64,000 nt of DNA from Azospirillum sp. B510 (GTDB taxonomy: Bacteria; Pseudomonadota; Alphaproteobacteria; Azospirillales; Azospirillaceae), in assembly GCF_000010725.1 (NCBI RefSeq), contig NC_013859.1, positions 268,001 through 332,000 on the forward strand, read 5' to 3'. Below the pieces are notes generated by a model, which was not told the DNA's origin, ran no database searches, and saw only the letters and a program-made list of their open reading frames with translations. A program made the translations under genes and the position numbers. Of this stretch, positions 32,823-41,213 are shown in pieces (positions within the stretch are counted from its first letter, which is position 1; each line of letters starts with the position of its first letter).

Positions 32823-34754
32823 ATGAAAAATACACCTCTTATTCCGCGCCGTCACTTATTCGGCAATCCCACCGCCTCAAGTGCTCAATTGTCACCTGAT
32901 GGCAAATGGTTGACATGGCTTTCACCTCATGAAGGCGTCACCAATGTGTGGATGGCACCCGTCGACAACATCGCTGCGGCAGAACCCTTAACCCGCGTAA
33001 AAGATCATTCCATTTCTTCATATGGATGGACACTCGATAGTTGTTTTGTCTGGTTTAGCCGAGATAATAACGGCGATGAAAATTGGCACATTTTTATTAT
33101 TGATCTCGCTCAGCGTAAGATGCGCGATCTAACGCCAATCGATGGCATTAGCGCTGAGGTTGAGATTCAGTCGCCTCAAGCCCCTGATAAAATTGTCATC
33201 GGCATCAACGATCGTGATAAGCGCTGGTACGATTATTATGCCGTCGATGTCAAAACGGGCAATCGTGATATCCTCTGGCTCAATACGCAGTCGTTCTTCA
33301 TTGTAAGATTTGATTGGGATCTTAAACCACGATTCGCTCGTTCGGCCAGAGAAGATGGAGGATCCATCTGTTGGCGTATCGATGGAGAAGCTGTCACGCA
33401 TTGGCTGGACATCGACTACATTGACAGTGGAGAGACATCTTCACTTACGTTTAGCGCTGATAACAAAAATTGCCTGATGTACACGTGCCTCGGGCGTAAC
33501 ACATCTGCGTATTCTCTAATTGATTGGGAAACTGGTGAGAAGACAATTCTGGCCGAGCACCCTCATTACGATATTGATAGGATAATTATTCATCCACAGA
33601 CTAAAGAAATCCTAGCTGCGAGCATAAAGTCATTGCGCAAAGAATGGATTTTCATTGCACCTGAGGTTTGCAATGATTTTACCTTCCTAAAAAATAAGCT
33701 TCTAGGTTTCGATTTTGATATAGTAAGCCAAACAAACGACAACAGCAGGTGGGTGGTCAACGCTTACAGAGCAGAACAAGCTCATACGTTTTTCTTATAT
33801 GATCGTAGCCATGGCGAGTTAGTCGAAATACTCCGCAGCAGACCGATGCTGAACGGGTATAAGCTTTCTCCGATGTGGCCGCTTAATATCAAATCGCGTG
33901 ATGGTCTAAACCTGCTTTCTTACTTGACAATGCCGGAACACATTACTGCACTTATTCCCGAAAAACCGCTTCCAACGGTTCTCATCGTGCATGGTGGCCC
34001 CTGGATGCGTGACGTGTATGGGTACGGCAGCTATCATCAATGGCTCGCCAATCGTGGATATGCTGTTCTTTCAGTTAACTACCGTGGATCCGTAGGGTTT
34101 GGTAAAAATTTTATCTTTGCAAGTGAAAAAGAGCACGCCGCAAAGATGCACGATGATTTAATTGATGCCGTCAATTGGGTCATTGATAGAGGAATAGCTG
34201 ATAAGAATAAAGTTGCCATCTATGGTGGATCTTATGGCGGTTACGCTTCATTTGTAGCCGCAACCTTCACTCCAACCGTGTTCTGTTGCTGCGTCTCGGT
34301 GGTTGGCTTCGCTAATTTGGAGACGTTTCTGGAATCCTTACCTGAAGCCTGGAGCGGTTCGATCGAATTTTTCTACAGAAGTTATGGTGACCCACGAACG
34401 GCGGAAGGCCGCGTGCTTCTTGCCGAACGTTCACCGATCCACAAGGTCGGCAACATCACGAAACCGATGCTGATCTTCCATGGAGAGAACGACGTCCGCT
34501 GCAAAGTCGCTGAGAGTGATGCTTTTGTTGCGGCCATGCAAGCTAAGGGTATTCCGGTCACCTACGTCACCTATCCCGATGAGGGGCATGGCTTCACTAA
34601 GCCTAAAAATGAGATTGCTTATATCGCTATGACTGAAGCATTCTTTGCCCGTTACCTGGGCGGCTATTTCGAATCTTTCGGATCTGATCTTGATAGGTCC
34701 AGCCACGAGATTCGCTGTGGCGGGGAAATTTTCAAAGCTGTTCAGCCCGAATGA
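32823..34754 (+). CDS. S9 family (prolyl oligopeptidase/acylaminoacyl-peptidase type) serine peptidase
   Basis: 643 residues from MKNTPLIPRRHLFGNPTASS; an in-frame ATG 12 bases earlier is possible. The N-terminal 370 residues are a beta-propeller with WD-like LSPDGKWLTWLSP; the C-terminal alpha/beta-hydrolase domain has LIVHGGPWMRDVYGYG, NYRGSVGFG and the catalytic triad S470 (YGGSYGGYAS), D557 (HGENDVRC) and H589 (PDEGHGF). No signal peptide, so probably cytoplasmic. Composition is strikingly unlike the window: roughly 40-50% GC with A/T-ending codons, against about 70% around it. With mobile-element debris downstream and a truncated gene upstream, recent horizontal transfer is likely. The reading frame is intact. 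Confidence 0.93.
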   Translation: MKNTPLIPRRHLFGNPTASSAQLSPDGKWLTWLSPHEGVTNVWMAPVDNIAAAEPLTRVKDHSISSYGWTLDSCFVWFSRDNNGDENWHIFIIDLAQRKMRDLTPIDGISAEVEIQSPQAPDKIVIGINDRDKRWYDYYAVDVKTGNRDILWLNTQSFFIVRFDWDLKPRFARSAREDGGSICWRIDGEAVTHWLDIDYIDSGETSSLTFSADNKNCLMYTCLGRNTSAYSLIDWETGEKTILAEHPHYDIDRIIIHPQTKEILAASIKSLRKEWIFIAPEVCNDFTFLKNKLLGFDFDIVSQTNDNSRWVVNAYRAEQAHTFFLYDRSHGELVEILRSRPMLNGYKLSPMWPLNIKSRDGLNLLSYLTMPEHITALIPEKPLPTVLIVHGGPWMRDVYGYGSYHQWLANRGYAVLSVNYRGSVGFGKNFIFASEKEHAAKMHDDLIDAVNWVIDRGIADKNKVAIYGGSYGGYASFVAATFTPTVFCCCVSVVGFANLETFLESLPEAWSGSIEFFYRSYGDPRTAEGRVLLAERSPIHKVGNITKPMLIFHGENDVRCKVAESDAFVAAMQAKGIPVTYVTYPDEGHGFTKPKNEIAYIAMTEAFFARYLGGYFESFGSDLDRSSHEIRCGGEIFKAVQPE

Positions 34755-34817
34755 ATGACCTCCACCCTGGGAAGGCCCCCGCCGGCATGCCCGTTTGCAC
34801 ACCGATCCGCCCCCGCG

Positions 34818-34889
34818 GCGACCGCTCAGAACCTCGCCGAGAATCTCGACGCGCTGCAAATCCCGTTCGCTCATCGTGATCCAGCCCAT
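34818..34889 (-). pseudogene. ISNCY-type transposase, N-terminal remnant
   Basis: On the minus strand MGWITMSERDLQRVEILGEV followed by LSGRR reads like the helix-turn-helix start of ISNCY-family transposases (MxMSERDLxRxEVLxEVLxGRR in memory of that family). Similarity stops after about 24 residues and continues as unrelated Gly/Arg/Cys-rich sequence into the S9 gene border. The upstream CTGCCAGTCTTCCGTCAGTT (34905-34933 region) may be the element's terminal sequence. Only a fragment remains; the assignment is from pattern memory. Confidence 0.5.
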
Positions 34890-35005
34890 CACCAGCCTCC
34901 CAGCCGTCGCAAAACTGACGGAAGACTGGCAGTTTAACATTGCGCGTACACAAAAAACATATAAGAATGATTATGGAAACAATCTCCGCTTTATGGAATT
35001 GGCCC

Positions 35006-35662
35006 TCAGCCTTCCGCAGGCACTGTCTCCGCGAGCGACCGCAGTTTCTGATAGAGGTCGGGCTCTTCGCTGGTGCAGACGCAGATGGCGCGGGCCGGTT
35101 CGTCACCGGCGTTCAGATAGGCGTGCCCCATGCTGCTGTCGAGATAGATGCCGTCGCCGACCCCCAGCACCGCCGGTTCATAGAATTCGGTATGGACGAT
35201 GACCCGGCCGGAGGTGACATGGAAATACTCCTCACCCGAGTGACGCAGCAGCGGCCCGAACTCCTCCAGCGTGCGGGCCCGGATTTCGGCCAGGATCGGC
35301 ACCATCTGCTTTCCAACCAGATCTGTGCATTGGTAGCGGTAGGAATAGAAGGTCGTATCCACCAGATGACCTTGTCCGGCCCGGCTGATGCTGCGGCGGG
35401 CGGTGATCATCTGGGGCGGTTCCGGCCGTGAGCCGGCCGGCTCGAACAGTTCGGCGATCTCGATCTTCAGACCGGCCGTCAGTTGCAAAAGCTTGTCGTA
35501 GGTCAGCGACATCTGGCCATTTTCCACCTTCGACAAAGTCGACAGCGCCATTCCGGTCCGTTCGGCCACCTGCTTCAGGGTCAACCCCCGCGCCCGGCGG
35601 GCCGCTTTCAGGCAAACGCCCAACCTCGACGTGGTGTTGGCCAACTCATCGTGATCCCGCAT
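35006..35662 (-). CDS. XRE-family regulator with C-terminal cupin domain
   Basis: 218 residues. Helix-turn-helix of the SinR/XRE type at 10-70 (LKAARRARGLTLKQVAERTG, then ALSTLSKVENGQMSLTYDKL), followed by a cupin effector domain with FGPLLRHSGEEYFHVTSGRV and YLDSSMGHAYLNAGDEPAR. Such proteins control amine, amino acid or amide catabolic genes next to them. It is divergent from the amidase gene across a 250-base gap with repeated boxes. ATG 35662 is chosen; a GTG at 35686 is an alternative. Confidence 0.9.
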   Translation of the reverse strand: MRDHDELANTTSRLGVCLKAARRARGLTLKQVAERTGMALSTLSKVENGQMSLTYDKLLQLTAGLKIEIAELFEPAGSRPEPPQMITARRSISRAGQGHLVDTTFYSYRYQCTDLVGKQMVPILAEIRARTLEEFGPLLRHSGEEYFHVTSGRVIVHTEFYEPAVLGVGDGIYLDSSMGHAYLNAGDEPARAICVCTSEEPDLYQKLRSLAETVPAEG

Positions 35663-35720
35663 CAACCCATTCCGCCTTGCTGCCACTGGCGCTGCCGATT
35701 TTACGGGCAGGCTTTATTGC

Positions 35721-35885
35721 ATGTGCTAAATAGTTTTCATCGACCGCTTCGCCAGACCGGCTGGCGGAAACCTTGATGGTCCCTGTTCTGCCACATGATT
35801 GCGCAATGCAGCAAGATCAGCGCCTATTTGCTGATCATATAAACTATTTGACCGATGCGCTAAATTTTGTGACGATGCGGCAAAT
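35721..35885. promoter_or_regulatory. Repeated 11-base boxes and an inverted repeat in the regulator-amidase gap
   Basis: Four similar boxes occur: ATGTGCTAAAT (35721-35731), ATGCAGCAAGA (35806-35816), ATGCGCTAAAT (35855-35865) and ATGCGGCAAAT (35875-35885), the last two 20 bases apart. An inverted repeat GATCAGC-N8-GCTGATC lies at 35815-35836. These are candidate operators of the XRE-cupin regulator for the divergent amidase operon. Confidence 0.45.
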
Positions 35886-35909
35886 TGAAGCCGGACGGAT
35901 GGTCTCGCC

Positions 35910-37445
35910 ATGCCCGATTTGCCCGCCCACACGCCCATCCACACTCCCATGCCTTCGGTGGCCGATCTCTCCCTGGCGGAGATGCGGCGGCGCATCGCCG
36001 ATGGGAGCCTGTCGTCCGTCGAATTGCTGGAAGCCTGCCTCGCCCGCATCGATCTCGTCAATCCGGCGGTCAATGCCGTCGTCGCCCTCGACATCGACGG
36101 TGCCCGCAAGGCGGCGGAACAGGCCGATGCGGCGATGCGGCGTGGCGACGGGGTGGGACCGCTGCACGGGATCCCGCTTCTGGTCAAGGACACCCAGGAC
36201 ACCGCCGGTCTCCGCACCACCTATGGCAGCCCGCTCTTCGCAAATCATGTGCCGGCGGCCGACCAGGGATCGGTCGCCCGGCTGCGCGCCGCCGGGGCCA
36301 TCATTTTCGGCAAGACCAACACCCCCGAATGGGCGGCCGGCGGCAACACCCGCAACCCGGTCCATGGCGCCACCGGCAACCCCTTCGACCCGCTGCGCTC
36401 GTCGGCGGGGTCGTCGGGCGGATCGGCGGTGGCGCTCGCCTGCGGCATGGCGCCGATCGCCACCGGATCGGACACCGGCGGCAGCCTGCGCAATCCCGCC
36501 GGCTATGCCGGCATCGTCGGCATGCGCCCCTCCTATGGGCTGGTCGCCAGCGAACGCCGCGCCATCGGCTGGTCGAACCTGTCGACCGATGGTCCGATGG
36601 CCCGCAACGTGGCGGATCTGGCGCTGATGCTGTCGGTCATGGCCAGCGACGACGGCCGCGACCCGCTGGCCTACAGCCTGCCCGGCGAAACGGTCCGCGG
36701 CCGGGCGGACCGCTGGTTCCCGGTCATCCCCGCCGACCTGTCCCGCCTGCGTATCGCCGCGACCGAGGATTTCGGCTTCGCCCCGACGGCGCAGGAGATC
36801 CGCCGCGTCTTCCGCGACCGTGTCCGCCACATCGCCCCGCTGGCCGGCGCCTGCGTCGAGGCGACACCGGACTGCGCCGGGGCCGACGACGCCTTCGCGG
36901 TTCTGCGGGCCTCGGTGTTCCTGGCGATGCATGCCAGGACCTTCCGCGAGCGCCCCGACATGCTCGGCCCCAATGTCCGCGCCAACATCGAGGAGGGGCT
37001 GGGCTACAGCCTGGAGGATTATACCCGCGCCGCGACGACCCAGACGCGGATCTACCGCTCCTTCCAGTCCTTCTTCGCGACGCACGACCTGCTGATCAGC
37101 CCGACCATCACCGTCAGCCCGCGCCCGTGGAGCGAACTCTATCCGCGGGAGATCGACGGCCGTCCGACCCGCTCCTACTTCCACTGGCTGGCCCTGGCCT
37201 ATGGCGTGACGCTCGCCGGCCATCCGGCCTTGAGCCTGCCGGTCGGGCTGGACGAGTCCGGCATGCCCTTCGGCCTACAGATCGTCGGTCCGCGCGGCGG
37301 TGACGCGCTGGTGCTCGCCGCCGCCGCGGCACTGGAAGCGGCCTTCGCGAACGATCCGGCCCTGTGCCGGCCGCTGCCGAATCTGCGGATGCTGGCGGAC
37401 GCCCCGCCACTTTCCGGAACGCCGGGCTTTCTCGCCTGGGATTGA
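35910..37445 (+). CDS. Amidase, amidase-signature family
   Basis: 511 residues. The Ser-cisSer-Lys triad of the amidase-signature family is visible: Lys in GIPLLVKDTQDTAGLRTTYG, and the serines in SSAGSSGGSAVALACGM and ATGSDTGGSLRNPAGYAG. It hydrolyses a carboxylic amide to acid and ammonia or amine. No signal peptide. The absence of gatB/gatC makes it a stand-alone catabolic enzyme rather than the tRNA amidotransferase subunit. Downstream transporter and FAD amino-acid oxidase genes suggest the product is an amino acid or amine. No strong ribosome site before 35910; ATG at 35949 (MPSVADLSLAEM) is an alternative start. Confidence 0.92.
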   Translation: MPDLPAHTPIHTPMPSVADLSLAEMRRRIADGSLSSVELLEACLARIDLVNPAVNAVVALDIDGARKAAEQADAAMRRGDGVGPLHGIPLLVKDTQDTAGLRTTYGSPLFANHVPAADQGSVARLRAAGAIIFGKTNTPEWAAGGNTRNPVHGATGNPFDPLRSSAGSSGGSAVALACGMAPIATGSDTGGSLRNPAGYAGIVGMRPSYGLVASERRAIGWSNLSTDGPMARNVADLALMLSVMASDDGRDPLAYSLPGETVRGRADRWFPVIPADLSRLRIAATEDFGFAPTAQEIRRVFRDRVRHIAPLAGACVEATPDCAGADDAFAVLRASVFLAMHARTFRERPDMLGPNVRANIEEGLGYSLEDYTRAATTQTRIYRSFQSFFATHDLLISPTITVSPRPWSELYPREIDGRPTRSYFHWLALAYGVTLAGHPALSLPVGLDESGMPFGLQIVGPRGGDALVLAAAAALEAAFANDPALCRPLPNLRMLADAPPLSGTPGFLAWD

Positions 37446-37451
37446 CCTTCC

Positions 37452-37490
37452 TTGGGGTTCCTCGTGGCTGAAGCCCACGAGGAACCCCAA
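37452..37490 (+). terminator. Strong hairpin after the amidase gene
   Basis: Sixteen-base perfect stem TTGGGGTTCCTCGTGG / CCACGAGGAACCCCAA with a seven-base loop, eight bases after the stop codon. There is no T-tract, so it may be an mRNA-stabilising or partially terminating hairpin between amidase and the transporter. Confidence 0.6.
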
Positions 37491-37643
37491 GGCCATGAAA
37501 GCCGCTGACCGACCGACAGGCCGCCGGCCGACCGCCGTGCCGCAACGCCCTTTCCTTGTCCGCCGTCCGCGCCCCTGCCCGTCCGGCAAATCCAGATGAA
37601 AGCCGATGGAGCCGCGCTCCCCCAAATTCGACGGAGATCTCGC

Positions 37644-38879
37644 ATGTCCGCCCTCAAGGCCCACAAGACCAGCATCATCGGGTTCTCGCTTCTCTATCTG
37701 GCCTTCTGCATCTCCTACATCGACCGCGCGGCGATCTCGATCGCGCTGGGTCAGATCGGGAAGGACTTCAACCTCCAGGCCTCGGAACTGGGCGTGGTGA
37801 TCAGCGTCTTCTTCCTGGGATATTCGCTGATGCAGATTCCGGGCGGCTGGCTGGCCGACCGCTTCGGCTCCAAATATGTGATCGTGGTTTCCATCGCCCT
37901 GTGGTCGGTCTTCACCGTCTCGACCAGCTTCGCTTGGTCGCTGGGATCGCTGATCGCCATCCGGCTGGTGTTCGGCATCGCCGAGGGCGGCTTCCCGCCC
38001 GCCGCCATCAAGGCGGTGGCGGAGATGTTCGACAAGGACAACAAGCCGAAGATGTCGGCCTTTCTGACCTCGTCCAACTATGCCGGCAGCATGATCGCCC
38101 CGCTGGTGATGGCGCCGCTGATCCTCGGCCTGGGCTGGCGCCACGCCTTCGAGGTCATCGGCTTCGCCGGCATCGCCTTCGCCGTCGCCTACATCCTGCT
38201 GGTCCCCAACGACGCCAAGCCGGCCGCGAAGGCGGGCGCGCAGGATGGGGCCGCTTCCCAACGCACCGATTGGGCCACCACGCGCGTCCTGATGAGGACC
38301 CCGTTCCTGTGGCAGCTGGTCGTCGTCTGGTTCGGGCTGAGCTGCGTCAACAAGGGGCTGGATTCCTGGATGCCCCTTTATCTGCTGCAACAGCGCGGCC
38401 TCGACCTGAAGTCCGTCGGCGTCCTGGTGCCGATCCCCTTCCTGCTCGCCACCATCGCCACCGCCATCGGCGGCTGGGTGATGACCCGCTTCTTCGCCGA
38501 CCGGGAGAAATATCTGCTGATCGGCAGCGCCCTGCTGACCGGCATCTTCCTGTTCGCGATGTACCGGTCCGAGACCATCGCGGCGCTGATCGTCTTCCAG
38601 TCGCTGGTCTATTTCTTCAAATCCTTCGTCCTGGCGACGGTCATCGCCCTGCCGACCAAGGTGCTGCGGGGAAATCAGGTCGGAACCGGCATCGGCATGG
38701 TCAATCTGGGCGGCCAGATCGCCGGCTTCGTCGCACCGATGGTCATGGGCTTCCTGGTTTCGGCCAGCGGGTCGTTCGACACCGCCTTCGGCTTCCTGAT
38801 CGTCATGACCGGCCTGTCGGTCGCGGTCGCCACCACCCTGCGGACCGGGCGGCAGCGCCTCGCCGCCGGCATCGCCTGA
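37644..38879 (+). CDS. MFS transporter, anion:cation symporter (ACS) type
   Basis: 411 residues, 12 helices. The sequence YIDRAAISIALGQIGKDFNL after helix 1 and GWLADRFGSKYVIVVSIALW (motif A) are typical of the ACS family that imports organic anions such as sugar acids, phthalate-like acids and pantothenate-like compounds. GGAG precedes the ATG at 37644 (MSALKAHKTS). Placed between amidase and an FAD oxidase gene, it probably imports the amide substrate or its acid. Confidence 0.92.
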   Translation: MSALKAHKTSIIGFSLLYLAFCISYIDRAAISIALGQIGKDFNLQASELGVVISVFFLGYSLMQIPGGWLADRFGSKYVIVVSIALWSVFTVSTSFAWSLGSLIAIRLVFGIAEGGFPPAAIKAVAEMFDKDNKPKMSAFLTSSNYAGSMIAPLVMAPLILGLGWRHAFEVIGFAGIAFAVAYILLVPNDAKPAAKAGAQDGAASQRTDWATTRVLMRTPFLWQLVVVWFGLSCVNKGLDSWMPLYLLQQRGLDLKSVGVLVPIPFLLATIATAIGGWVMTRFFADREKYLLIGSALLTGIFLFAMYRSETIAALIVFQSLVYFFKSFVLATVIALPTKVLRGNQVGTGIGMVNLGGQIAGFVAPMVMGFLVSASGSFDTAFGFLIVMTGLSVAVATTLRTGRQRLAAGIA

Positions 38880-39004
38880 TCCCATGAGAGTCGCATCATG
38901 TCCCTCCCTCCCCGCCCCGCTCTCCAACCGCCCCCACAACCGCCACACGCCGGCGGGCCGGGCCGCCGCAGGCATCGTGATTGTCAAGGCCGGTTGGTGA
39001 CGCC

Positions 39005-40264
39005 ATGAAGCAGGTGATCATTCTCGGCGCCGGCATGGTGGGAATCGCCACCGCTCTCCAGCTCCGGAAACGCGGCTGGGCGGTGACGGTGGTGGACCGC
39101 CGCAGTCCGGGCGAGGAGACGAGCTACGGCAATGCCGGCATCATCCAGAGCGAGGCGGTCAGCCCCTATCCGATGCCGCGCGACATCGGCACGCTGGCCG
39201 CCGTCGCCACCGGCCGGACCAACGACGTCCATTACCACGCCATGGCCATGCCCGACCATGCCGAGGCGCTGGCCCGCTACTGGTGGCATTCCGCCGAAAG
39301 CCGCCATGCCCGCATTTCAGACTCCTATGCGCGGCTGATCATCCAGGCGACGGCCACCCACGAGGAGCTGATGGGGGATTGTCGGGCGGACGGGGGGCCG
39401 GCGGAGGCGGGACTGGATGATCTGGTGCGGCGCGACGGCTATCACGCGCTGTTCCGGCGCCAGAACCTGTTCGACAAGGCGCTTGCCGCCGCCGAAGAGA
39501 ACCGGAAACGCTGGGGCGTCCGCTTCAAGGCCCTGACGCCGGGCGAACTGGCACGGGCCGAGCCCGCGCTGAAGCAGACGGGCGTCGGCGCCATCCATTG
39601 GCTCGATCCCTGGACGGTGTCGGACCCCGGCGCCCTGGTCGCCGCCTATGGACGGGGCTTCGTCGCGGCCGGCGGCCGGCTGCTGGAGGGCGACGCCCGC
39701 AGCCTGGCGGCCACGCCACAGGGCGGATGGGCGGTCAATACGGTGGATGGCCGGCTGGAGGCCGACGCCGTCGTGGTGGCGCTGGGGCCCTGGTCGCCGG
39801 AGCTGCTGCGGCCGTTCGGCCTGCGCTTCCCGATGGTCCGCAAACGCGGCTACCATCGCCATTACCGCGGCGGCGGCCTGAGGCTTCCGCTGCTGGACAC
39901 CGGCTTCGGCTATGTCATCGCTCCGATGGCGCGTGGCCTGCGCATCACGACCGGCGCGCAGTTCACCCATGCCGACGCGCCCGCCGATCCGGTGCAGTTG
40001 GAGCAGGCGGAGCTGGGGGCCGAGGCTCTGCTCGACCTCGGCATGCCGGTCGAGCCGGAGCCCTGGCATGGAACGCGGCCCTGCCTGCCCGGCATGCTGC
40101 CGGTGATCGGCGAGGCGCCGGGACATCGCGGCCTGTGGATGAATTTCGGCCATGGCCACCAGGGCTTCACGCTGGGGCCGGCGACCGGCCGGCTGCTGGC
40201 CGAACTGATGGCCGGCGAGACGCCCTTCACCGATCCCACCGCCTTCCGGCCGGATCGGCACTGA
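39005..40264 (+). CDS. FAD-dependent oxidoreductase, D-amino acid dehydrogenase-like (DadA type)
   Basis: 419 residues. FAD fold VIILGAGMVGIATALQLRKRG at the start, then SYGNAGIIQSEAVSPYPMP, a signature of DadA-like enzymes, and the closing WMNFGHGHQGFTLGPATGRL. DadA-type proteins oxidise D-amino acids or secondary amino acids to keto acids with electrons to the respiratory chain. ATG 39005 begins the nucleotide fold; the in-frame TTG at 38981 is less likely. The gene ends the amidase cluster just before a terminator. Confidence 0.9.
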   Translation: MKQVIILGAGMVGIATALQLRKRGWAVTVVDRRSPGEETSYGNAGIIQSEAVSPYPMPRDIGTLAAVATGRTNDVHYHAMAMPDHAEALARYWWHSAESRHARISDSYARLIIQATATHEELMGDCRADGGPAEAGLDDLVRRDGYHALFRRQNLFDKALAAAEENRKRWGVRFKALTPGELARAEPALKQTGVGAIHWLDPWTVSDPGALVAAYGRGFVAAGGRLLEGDARSLAATPQGGWAVNTVDGRLEADAVVVALGPWSPELLRPFGLRFPMVRKRGYHRHYRGGGLRLPLLDTGFGYVIAPMARGLRITTGAQFTHADAPADPVQLEQAELGAEALLDLGMPVEPEPWHGTRPCLPGMLPVIGEAPGHRGLWMNFGHGHQGFTLGPATGRLLAELMAGETPFTDPTAFRPDRH

Positions 40265-40283
40265 GAACAGCGGCGTAAAAACG

Positions 40284-40319
40284 AAAGGCTCCCACCACCG
40301 GAGGGTGATGGGAGCCTTT
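40284..40319. terminator. Bidirectional terminator between the FAD oxidase and pstB
   Basis: Stem AAAGGCTCCCACCACC / GGTGATGGGAGCCTTT with one mismatch, followed by CCTTTT on the plus side and A/T-rich sequence on the other. It lies between convergent genes. Confidence 0.9.
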
Positions 40320-40347
40320 CCTTTTGCCGGACCCGGCGCGAACGGCG

Positions 40348-41211
40348 TCAGCCGAAGCGGCCGGTGATGTATTCGGACGTCTTTTCCTTGGTCGGGTTGG
40401 TAAAGATCTCTTCCGTGTTCCCGAACTCGATGAGCTCGCCCAGATACATGAAGGCGGTGAAGTTGGAGATGCGGGCCGCCTGCTGCATATTGTGGGTCAC
40501 GATGGCGATGCAGTAGTCGGAGCGCAGCTCATCCACCAGCTCCTCGCACTTGGCAGTGGAGATGGGGTCGAGGGCGGAGGTCGGCTCGTCGAGCAGCAGG
40601 ACCGACGGCTTCACCGCGATGGCGCGGGCGATGCACAGGCGCTGCTGCTGGCCGCCGGACAGGCTCATGCCGTTCTGGCGCAGCTTGTCCTTCACCTCGT
40701 CCCACAGCGCGGCACGGCGCAGCGAGAATTCCACCCGCTCGTCCATGTCGGCACGGGACAGCTTCTCGTACAGCTTCACGCCGAAGGCGATGTTGTCGTA
40801 GATCGACATCGGGAACGGCGTCGGCTTCTGGAACACCATGCCGACGCGGGCGCGCAGCAGGTTCAGATCCTGCTTGGGCGACAGGATGTTGTTGCCGTCC
40901 AGGATCACCTCGCCGGTGGCGACCTGCTTGGGATAGAGGTCGTACATCCGGTTCAGGATGCGCAGCAGGGTCGACTTGCCGCAACCCGACGGACCGATGA
41001 AGGCGGTGACCTGACGGTCGTACAGCGGCAGCGAGATGCTCTTCAGCGCCCGGTAGCCGTCATAGAAGAAGTCCAGGTTGCGGACGGTGATCTTCTCGGG
41101 CAGGCCGGCACCGGCGATGGGGCGCTCGGCAGCGGTACCGGGAAGCATGCCGGGAGGCATCGGGTGGCTGCCGTGGGCGTGGCTGTTGGCGTCCATGTGG
41201 GTCATCGTCAT
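40348..41211 (-). CDS. pstB: Phosphate ABC transporter ATP-binding protein
   Basis: 287 residues. Walker A FIGPSGCGKSTLLRILNRM, Q-loop VFQKPTPFPMSIYDN, signature LSGGQQQRLCIARAIA and Walker B LLLDEPTSALDPIS, all characteristic of PstB, including the FPMSIYDNIAFG stretch. A His/Ala/Gly-rich N-terminal extension of about 35 residues precedes the core. It energises high-affinity phosphate uptake by PstCA. Last gene of pstSCAB; two bases separate it from pstA. Confidence 0.97.
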   Translation of the reverse strand: MTMTHMDANSHAHGSHPMPPGMLPGTAAERPIAGAGLPEKITVRNLDFFYDGYRALKSISLPLYDRQVTAFIGPSGCGKSTLLRILNRMYDLYPKQVATGEVILDGNNILSPKQDLNLLRARVGMVFQKPTPFPMSIYDNIAFGVKLYEKLSRADMDERVEFSLRRAALWDEVKDKLRQNGMSLSGGQQQRLCIARAIAVKPSVLLLDEPTSALDPISTAKCEELVDELRSDYCIAIVTHNMQQAARISNFTAFMYLGELIEFGNTEEIFTNPTKEKTSEYITGRFG

Positions 41212-41213
41212 GG

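Noticed and set aside
34431..34940. Minus-strand frame across the S9 peptidase 3-prime end
   Set aside because: Only its first part resembles a transposase; the rest is antisense to the peptidase catalytic domain, so it was recorded as a remnant, not a gene.
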